Positions 58,934 to 64,000 of a stretch of DNA of 64,000 nt are shown piece by piece. The DNA is from an uncultured Fibrobacter sp. (GTDB lineage Bacteria > Fibrobacterota > Fibrobacteria > Fibrobacterales > Fibrobacteraceae). Under the pieces are notes generated by a model. The model saw nothing but the letters and a program-made list of their open reading frames with translations, had not been told where the DNA came from and did no database searches. The DNA is taken from positions 186,001 through 250,000 of the forward strand of contig CAKUWY010000002.1 of the NCBI GenBank assembly GCA_934699585.1, in the 5' to 3' direction. A program made the translations under genes and the position numbers. Numbering within the stretch: the first letter of the stretch is position 1; every line of letters starts with the position of its first letter.

Positions 58934-60370
58934 TCACTTATCATGTACTTCCCAGTGACCACCGCGATCTCCGCCAATTCGAGAAATGCGACCGGACTTC
59001 GTGAGATTTTTCAATTGCCATTTTACGCCATCGGCAGTTATCCCACAAATTTCTGACAACTCCGACCTAGTCACATTAGGGTTATTCATTATAGTGTCAA
59101 GTATTTTCTGGGTAGTTTTCTGGGTAGTTTTCTGGGTAGTTTTCTGGGTAGTTTTCAGATTTTCATGCTTCTTTGCAATTTCTGCATCGAAAGAGTAATT
59201 TTCGTTCAGCGGCTGAATAATGCGGAAAACATCATCTTCAAAAAATTCAGGTTCCACACCGGAATAAAGACGCCCGTACTTGAACATCTTTCGGGCTCCA
59301 GAACCAAGTTTTTCCGAATATCCAATGTTGCGGAAGAAACTCGCGATAAGCGGATTCTTCGGGAACGGTTCAAGATTCCTAAGCGTTATCGGCCCGTTGA
59401 ACCTCGCCCTGTTCGCATTCTCCACGAACATCCGGTCTTGTTCAATCACAAACTTCGCCTGGTACGAACTCGAGTACTCCCGGTGCATCAGCGTATTCAC
59501 CAGCATTTCCCGAGCCACAATGTTCCGAAGGGATTTCCGTTCGGCCCCTTCCACATAGAATTTATCGGGCAGGTGCAACGTCGCGAATTGAAAAAGCTGT
59601 TCAAAACTTTCGACCAAATTCGTAACCACCGTCAAACGGTCATCATACCGGTCAACATTCACCTTGCGGACAAGGGCATCCGTCTGGTAAGCCGGGCAAA
59701 TGTCGCGAATGACCTCGTCGCGACCGAGGAGCATTACCGCGGCAAGGTTAAACCCGTCTTTGCCTGTTACGTGGTCTTCTGCGTAAAGCCCGGCGCTCTT
59801 CAGCAAATCCCTGTTCAAAAGTTTTTCCCAAAGATGGCTACCGCCCGCATTGTTCTTGGCCAGCGTCCGTATCATCGGCAGTAAATCCAAGCGCAAATCC
59901 TTTATTTTCACATACGGATAAACCCGGCGCTCGGTGTAGATTTCTTGCTTGCGGATATACATCTGCGCAATTTTTGCTGTCGCAGTCACCTTAACGTCTG
60001 CTTCGTCTACGCGGTCGTAAATCCGTTTCTTGAACGAATGTACTTCGCCGCTCGACGTAACATGGATATGGATTAACGTCTTTTTGCGATACTTGAAAAT
60101 CTCGGGTTCCAAATAAAGCGTGGGGCTAAACAAGTCCGGATTACCGATAGCGCTGATGAAGTTTTTCACCATCGATTGCGCTGCATTTTCTGGAACCCCG
60201 ACAACAGTCCCATTGTCAAGTACGCCCAAGTAGATATCGCCACCGAATCGGTTTGAGAACGAACAAACCGTCTCGAAAGTATCTGTTTCTATAGTACCGC
60301 CTGCCCTCTTAAACTCTATGGCTACGGTTTCCCCTATCATCAGGGCTTTCTCAAATTTTGCAAGATCCAT
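58934..60370 (-). CDS. AlbA_2/Schlafen-type ATP-binding regulator with KTTQ repeats
   Basis: 478 aa. N-terminal AlbA_2-like domain (MIGETVAIEFKRAGGTIET, FSNRFGGDIYLGVLDNGTV). The centre resembles an HATPase_c_4 region (LVNTLMHREYSSSYQAKFV, NIGYSEKLGSGARKMFKYG). A linker with (KTTQ)x4 and a C-terminal winged helix (VTRSELSEICGITADGVKW) follow. The repeats come from 12-base units at 59109-59156 and can vary in number without a frameshift. Similar proteins act as transcription regulators or defence factors. Confidence 0.82.
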   Translation of the reverse strand: MDLAKFEKALMIGETVAIEFKRAGGTIETDTFETVCSFSNRFGGDIYLGVLDNGTVVGVPENAAQSMVKNFISAIGNPDLFSPTLYLEPEIFKYRKKTLIHIHVTSSGEVHSFKKRIYDRVDEADVKVTATAKIAQMYIRKQEIYTERRVYPYVKIKDLRLDLLPMIRTLAKNNAGGSHLWEKLLNRDLLKSAGLYAEDHVTGKDGFNLAAVMLLGRDEVIRDICPAYQTDALVRKVNVDRYDDRLTVVTNLVESFEQLFQFATLHLPDKFYVEGAERKSLRNIVAREMLVNTLMHREYSSSYQAKFVIEQDRMFVENANRARFNGPITLRNLEPFPKNPLIASFFRNIGYSEKLGSGARKMFKYGRLYSGVEPEFFEDDVFRIIQPLNENYSFDAEIAKKHENLKTTQKTTQKTTQKTTQKILDTIMNNPNVTRSELSEICGITADGVKWQLKNLTKSGRISRIGGDRGGHWEVHDK

Positions 60371-60519
60371 TTAGTGACCTCCCTGTTGTTGGGCGCGTCA
60401 CTCCCAGAATAAAAAAAGACGCATTTCTCCATTAGACGGAAAAACACGTCGGGCATTAATGTACCTAATATTCAGAAAACTGGCAAGGGGCCTAACGAAA
60501 TTTTACAAACCAGCTTCAA

Positions 60520-61152
60520 CTACTTCGCGTAGCCCACAGGGTTGTTCAGCAAGGGCACCTGCGAGTCAGAAAGCTTGAGAAGCTTCTTGATGGCGGGAAC
60601 ATCCATCGTCATGCGCGGACGGGTCACCAGGCCCATGCCGGCACAGAACAAATTAATATTCTCGCTCACGATTCCCGCATCGGTCCCCATCGTCACCTTC
60701 GCGCGGGCGTCGCTGCTTCCGAACTTGGTCTCGTCTGCAACGATGAGGATGCTGACCGGGGCCGCCTTCGCCCAATCCTGACGGTCGGCAACGAGCGCCC
60801 TGTGGTCACCCTTCGCCACCTGCTTCAGGGCGTTCTCCTTGTTCAAGTATTCCGAGACGCCCTTGCTCGTGAACACGAATACGCGGATTTCCTGGAAGTT
60901 GCGGGCAGTCGGCGACGTGAGCTTGCCGTCGGCAGGGCGGTTCACGCCGATAGCCGCAAAAAGCAAATTCGAAAGATCCTGGTCAGAGAGCATCTTGTCG
61001 CTGAACTCCGTGCCGGAAGCCCTGTCCCAGAGCGCCTCCATGACAGGCTTGCCGCCAGTCTTTGCCGGAGCGGGGAGTTTTTGGAGCTGCGCCATGGCAA
61101 GCGTACTGCAGATGAGCGTTGCCATAAACGTAAGTGCAAAACGATTTTTCAT
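60520..61152 (-). CDS. Exported SagB/nitroreductase-family protein
   Basis: 210 aa. Signal peptide (to about AMA, residue 21), then a nitroreductase fold: LWDRASGTEFSDKMLSDQD, LLFAAIGVNRPADGKLTSP, SARNFQEIRVFV-like (TARNFQEIRVFVFT), MGTDAGIVSENINLFCAGM, GLVTRPRMTMDV. The RxSxR-type FMN contacts are partly kept. An exported member is unusual, and FMN may be loaded before export. AGGAG precedes the ATG. Confidence 0.8.
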   Translation of the reverse strand: MKNRFALTFMATLICSTLAMAQLQKLPAPAKTGGKPVMEALWDRASGTEFSDKMLSDQDLSNLLFAAIGVNRPADGKLTSPTARNFQEIRVFVFTSKGVSEYLNKENALKQVAKGDHRALVADRQDWAKAAPVSILIVADETKFGSSDARAKVTMGTDAGIVSENINLFCAGMGLVTRPRMTMDVPAIKKLLKLSDSQVPLLNNPVGYAK

Positions 61153-61263
61153 GGGGTACTCCTTGAGGGGGGGGTAGAAAGAAAAGTAGAATAAATTTCA
61201 CAAGGCAAGCCATCCCTAACGCAAAAAGTGTATATTAGAATCTAGTTGTCAAGGAGACACGCA

Positions 61264-61449
61264 ATGACTCAAAAACTCTGGAACACCTGCAAAAAGTGCG
61301 GCTGCGACAAGCCCGAAGACACCGAAAAACTTTGCGAACAATGCAAGGCCAAACGGCGGCAATTCTGGCGTGACCTCAAGAAAGTCGGTGGCGTAGCCGC
61401 TGGCGCGCTACTGGTGGTGATTGCCGGCGAGAAGATGAGGAAGAAATAA
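61264..61449 (+). CDS. Small zinc-ribbon membrane protein
   Basis: 61 aa. Two CxxC pairs (TCKKCGCDKPEDTEKLCEQC) form a zinc ribbon, followed by a basic segment and one membrane helix (GGVAAGALLVVIAG). AAGGAG lies 8 bases before ATG 61264, and TATATT lies upstream. Function unknown; convergent with hsdR. Confidence 0.8.
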   Translation: MTQKLWNTCKKCGCDKPEDTEKLCEQCKAKRRQFWRDLKKVGGVAAGALLVVIAGEKMRKK

Positions 61450-61452
61450 TCT

Positions 61453-64000
61453 CTACCTTCCCTTCTTAAAATTCTCAGCCTGCTCAAAGATTTCACCATA
61501 GACTTCGTCGCGTTCGACGGGCGGGTAGCCGAATTCATCAAGAAGGATTATCAAGTCCACTTTCAGTGCGGATTTAATGTCGTCACGCTTGTCCCAGTCG
61601 GGGTATGCGGCTTGTTCGTCAACAAGAATCTTGACGCGTTTCGAGAGTGCAATTAGTTTGTCTTCGGGATAGGTGAAGTGGTACTTGACGCAGAGCGATT
61701 TTAGAATATCATAGAACGCGGTCTCTTCGAAGCTGAGGCCTTTTTCTTCGCCTTCGGTGAACGCCTTGCGGACTTGGACAATCATGTCGGTCAAGGTTTC
61801 GGCCATTTCTTCATAGACTTCGCTTTTTAAGATGTCCTGTTCGGTGCGGTCGTTGTATTGCTCCACGAGTTGTTGCATTTTCTGTGTGAAGTTGACTCCC
61901 TTGACCTTGTTCACCTTGCGGATTTGTCCGATGGCCTTTTGCAAGAGCATCTGTAGCAGTTTGATTTTGGTGTTCGGCAGCTTGATGCGGTTGATGTGCT
62001 GCAGGTATTCGTCGTCAAAAATGTTCTGTTTTGCCTGGTCGGCTTCGGCATCGCTCAACTGCAGAACGTCTTCCACGCCTTCGCTCTGGAGCGCCGAAGC
62101 AATCATCTCGCGCACGCGGGCGTTCATCTGCGCGGTATCGGGGGCATTACCCTTGGTGAGTTTATGCAAAATGGAGCGAATTGCGAAGTAGAAATGTGCA
62201 CGGTCGCGCTCGGCCTGCGTAATTCCCTCATTGCCGACGCAAATGTCGTATGCGGCCTTCAGGCGTTTCGCGAGGCCCATAAAGCGGGATTCCTTTTCCT
62301 TCGTGGTCTGCACGAATTCCTGTGCCTGCTTGAGGCATTCCAGCTTTTTCAGTTCTGCACCGTCGCCTGTGCTTTTGAAATACGCCGACGCATCGAACTT
62401 GTACATCAACTTGTCAAGCAAATCCAGATGGTTGCGGAATTCCGTAATCGCTGCGGTAATGTCTTCTACATTCTGCTCGGAACCGGCTCCGTACTGCTTT
62501 AGTGCCAGGTTCATCTTGCGCTTGATACCGATGTAATCAACGACAATTCCCTTGTCCTTGCCCGCAAACGTCCTGTTCACGCGAGAAATCGTCTGAATCA
62601 AGGAATGTTGCTGAATCGGCTTATCGATGTAAATGGCGTCGAGACACGGAACATCAAAACCCGTGAGCCACATATCCACGACAATCGCAATCTTGAAATT
62701 AGAACGTTCCTGTTTGAAAAGGCGGTCCAATTCCTTGCGGGCATCCTTGTCGCCGAGTAAATCGTAAAGTTCTTTCTCGTCGTCCTTGCTGCGGGTCATG
62801 ACCATCTTGATTTTTTCGACGGGCTTCAGTTCCCGCTTTTCTTTGTCGGTAAGCTCAATCGCCTCGCCCGCAAATTCTGCATCGTCGCAGATTTTCGCCA
62901 CGCCCCATTCCGGGCGCAGTTCCAGAATGTTCTTGTACAGCGCATATGCGATCTGGCGACTGTAGCAAACGAACATCGCCTTGCCGCGAACGGTCGACTT
63001 TTCCTGAACGCGGGCTTCGTAATGCGCCACAAAATCCTTCGCCACAGCCTTCAAACGGTCAGGGTCGCCAAGAATCACGCCCATTTGGGCCACATCCTGC
63101 TTGCTCTGGTCAATCTGGTATTCGTTGGTACCCGCTTCCGCGGCTTCTTCGTAATACTTCTCAATCTCTTCGAGAACGGAATTGTTCAACACCACCTTGA
63201 CGGCACGGCCCTCGTAAACGATGGGCACCGTAATGCCGTCCTTCACCGATTCGGTCATGGTGTAAATATCGACCTCGGGGCCAAACACATCGAGGGTCGC
63301 ATCAATCGGCGTGCCCGTAAAGCCCACGTAAGTCGCATTGGGCAAAGAATTGTGCAGGTAGCGCGCAAAACCGAAACTCGTCTTGACGCCCTTATCGGTC
63401 ACCGTAATTTTCTGGTCCAGGTTTGTCTGCGTGCGGTGCGCTTCGTCCGAAATGCAGACAACATTATCGCGGTCGGTCAGCAGTTCGATATCTTCGCTGA
63501 ACTTCTGGATGGTCGTGAGGAACACACCGCCACTCTTGCGGCCCTGCAATTTTTCACGCAAGTCAGCACGGCTCTCCACGCTTTCAACACGCTCGTCACC
63601 GATATACTTCTTGGATGCCGTAAACAGCCCCGAAAGCTGGTCATCCAAATCGGTGCGGTCGGTAATCAGCACAATCGTCGGTGTCTTGAATTCCAGCGAC
63701 TTCATGAGTAGCCGCGTCAAGAAGAGCATCGTAAAACTCTTGCCGCAACCCGTCGCGCCAAAATACGTGCCGCCCCTACCGTCGCCATGCGGCTTGCGAG
63801 CCTTGCAAATGTTCTCGTACAAAGACCGCGCCGCATAATATTGCGGATAACGGCACAGGACCTTCTGCTCCTTTTTGCTGCTGTCCGGGAAATACTGGAA
63901 GTTCTTGAAAATGTCCAACAGGCGTTTGCGATTGAACATTCCCTGAATCATGGAATATAGGCTCTCGATGCCTTCGGCCTCGATTCGCCTGTCGCCAAAT
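61453..64000 (-). CDS. hsdR: Type I restriction enzyme R subunit (partial, 5' end outside window)
   Basis: About 849 residues in the window; the frame remains open upstream of the first internal Met (FGDRRIEAEGIESLYSMIQ). Motor motifs: Walker A FGATGCGKSFTMLFL, DEAH-type CISDEAHRTQTNLDQ, SF2 motif III GFTGTPID, motif VI QTISRVNRTFAGKDKG, then a long helical C-terminal domain that binds HsdM/HsdS. The N-terminal nuclease domain lies beyond the right edge. HsdM and HsdS are expected nearby but are not in this window. Confidence 0.94.
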   Translation of the reverse strand, partial: FGDRRIEAEGIESLYSMIQGMFNRKRLLDIFKNFQYFPDSSKKEQKVLCRYPQYYAARSLYENICKARKPHGDGRGGTYFGATGCGKSFTMLFLTRLLMKSLEFKTPTIVLITDRTDLDDQLSGLFTASKKYIGDERVESVESRADLREKLQGRKSGGVFLTTIQKFSEDIELLTDRDNVVCISDEAHRTQTNLDQKITVTDKGVKTSFGFARYLHNSLPNATYVGFTGTPIDATLDVFGPEVDIYTMTESVKDGITVPIVYEGRAVKVVLNNSVLEEIEKYYEEAAEAGTNEYQIDQSKQDVAQMGVILGDPDRLKAVAKDFVAHYEARVQEKSTVRGKAMFVCYSRQIAYALYKNILELRPEWGVAKICDDAEFAGEAIELTDKEKRELKPVEKIKMVMTRSKDDEKELYDLLGDKDARKELDRLFKQERSNFKIAIVVDMWLTGFDVPCLDAIYIDKPIQQHSLIQTISRVNRTFAGKDKGIVVDYIGIKRKMNLALKQYGAGSEQNVEDITAAITEFRNHLDLLDKLMYKFDASAYFKSTGDGAELKKLECLKQAQEFVQTTKEKESRFMGLAKRLKAAYDICVGNEGITQAERDRAHFYFAIRSILHKLTKGNAPDTAQMNARVREMIASALQSEGVEDVLQLSDAEADQAKQNIFDDEYLQHINRIKLPNTKIKLLQMLLQKAIGQIRKVNKVKGVNFTQKMQQLVEQYNDRTEQDILKSEVYEEMAETLTDMIVQVRKAFTEGEEKGLSFEETAFYDILKSLCVKYHFTYPEDKLIALSKRVKILVDEQAAYPDWDKRDDIKSALKVDLIILLDEFGYPPVERDEVYGEIFEQAENFKKGR

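Overview
The window looks like a chromosomal segment of a Fibrobacter-type anaerobe (phylum Fibrobacterota). The main pointers are a TIGR02147-type regulator, a paralogous family described from Fibrobacter, placed between two surface lipoproteins; many lipoproteins with charged linkers; a T9SS-like C-terminal domain on a large secreted protein; a Dcu-type C4-dicarboxylate carrier, as expected of a succinate producer; and a recurring TATATT(T) -10 element. The genus call is inference. No rRNA, tRNA or CRISPR array was found.

Layout. 1-7.8 kb: mostly minus-strand envelope genes (Ig-like lipoprotein start, lepB, LytTR regulator, NlpE-like lipoprotein, SUMF1-like lipoprotein, an M6-like secreted protein without its catalytic motif, NUDIX). 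7.9-8.9 kb: glutathione peroxidase with an OhrR-like MarR regulator. 9.1-24.5 kb: an accessory/defence island. It holds a RhuM/PLD chimera, a KilA-N protein, a frameshifted DUF1016 (YhcG-like) nuclease, an AAA/DUF4143 remnant, a 1644-aa DEDD exonuclease-RecQ-UvrD fusion, divergent XRE + EVE-McrB + LlaJI/McrC genes, an orphan RelB and an AbiEii-type pair whose toxin has lost its N-terminus. The island carries direct promoter-bearing repeats (10.5 and 12.4 kb), two inverted copies of a 96-bp putatively transcribed repeat (12.2 and 24.4 kb), and many perfect palindromes, some inside coding sequence. 24.5-31.9 kb: housekeeping and envelope genes (LolB-like, TPR, PASTA, Crp/Fnr, purA), then an array of four inverted-repeat pairs and an attenuator-like leader before a PD-(D/E)xK-type gene. 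32-37 kb: two Fibrobacter-style lipoproteins with their TIGR02147 regulator, and an esterase. 37-45.8 kb: CatB-like acetyltransferase, MoxR, an MNT/HEPN module with a 50-aa third gene, SMR transporter, Dcu carrier, GNAT, acyltransferase 3. 45.8-53.8 kb: BatD-like protein, sigma factor, then a compact plus-strand cluster (methyltransferase, GT4, flippase-like, UvrD-PlsC fusion, murI). 53.9-64 kb: conserved unknown, Fic protein with an altered active site, NUDIX remnant, oxidoreductase-propeller fusion, thioredoxin-like, AlbA/Schlafen-type regulator, nitroreductase, zinc-ribbon protein, and HsdR running off the right edge.

The best candidate for an undescribed system is the 12.8-22.2 kb block: a triple-domain helicase/exonuclease divergent from an XRE-controlled EVE-McrB/McrC restriction module. 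The best candidates for undescribed sequence biology are the compensating palindromes within the DUF1016 gene and around the island, and the promoter-driven 96-bp repeat that occurs at two places as an inverted pair.
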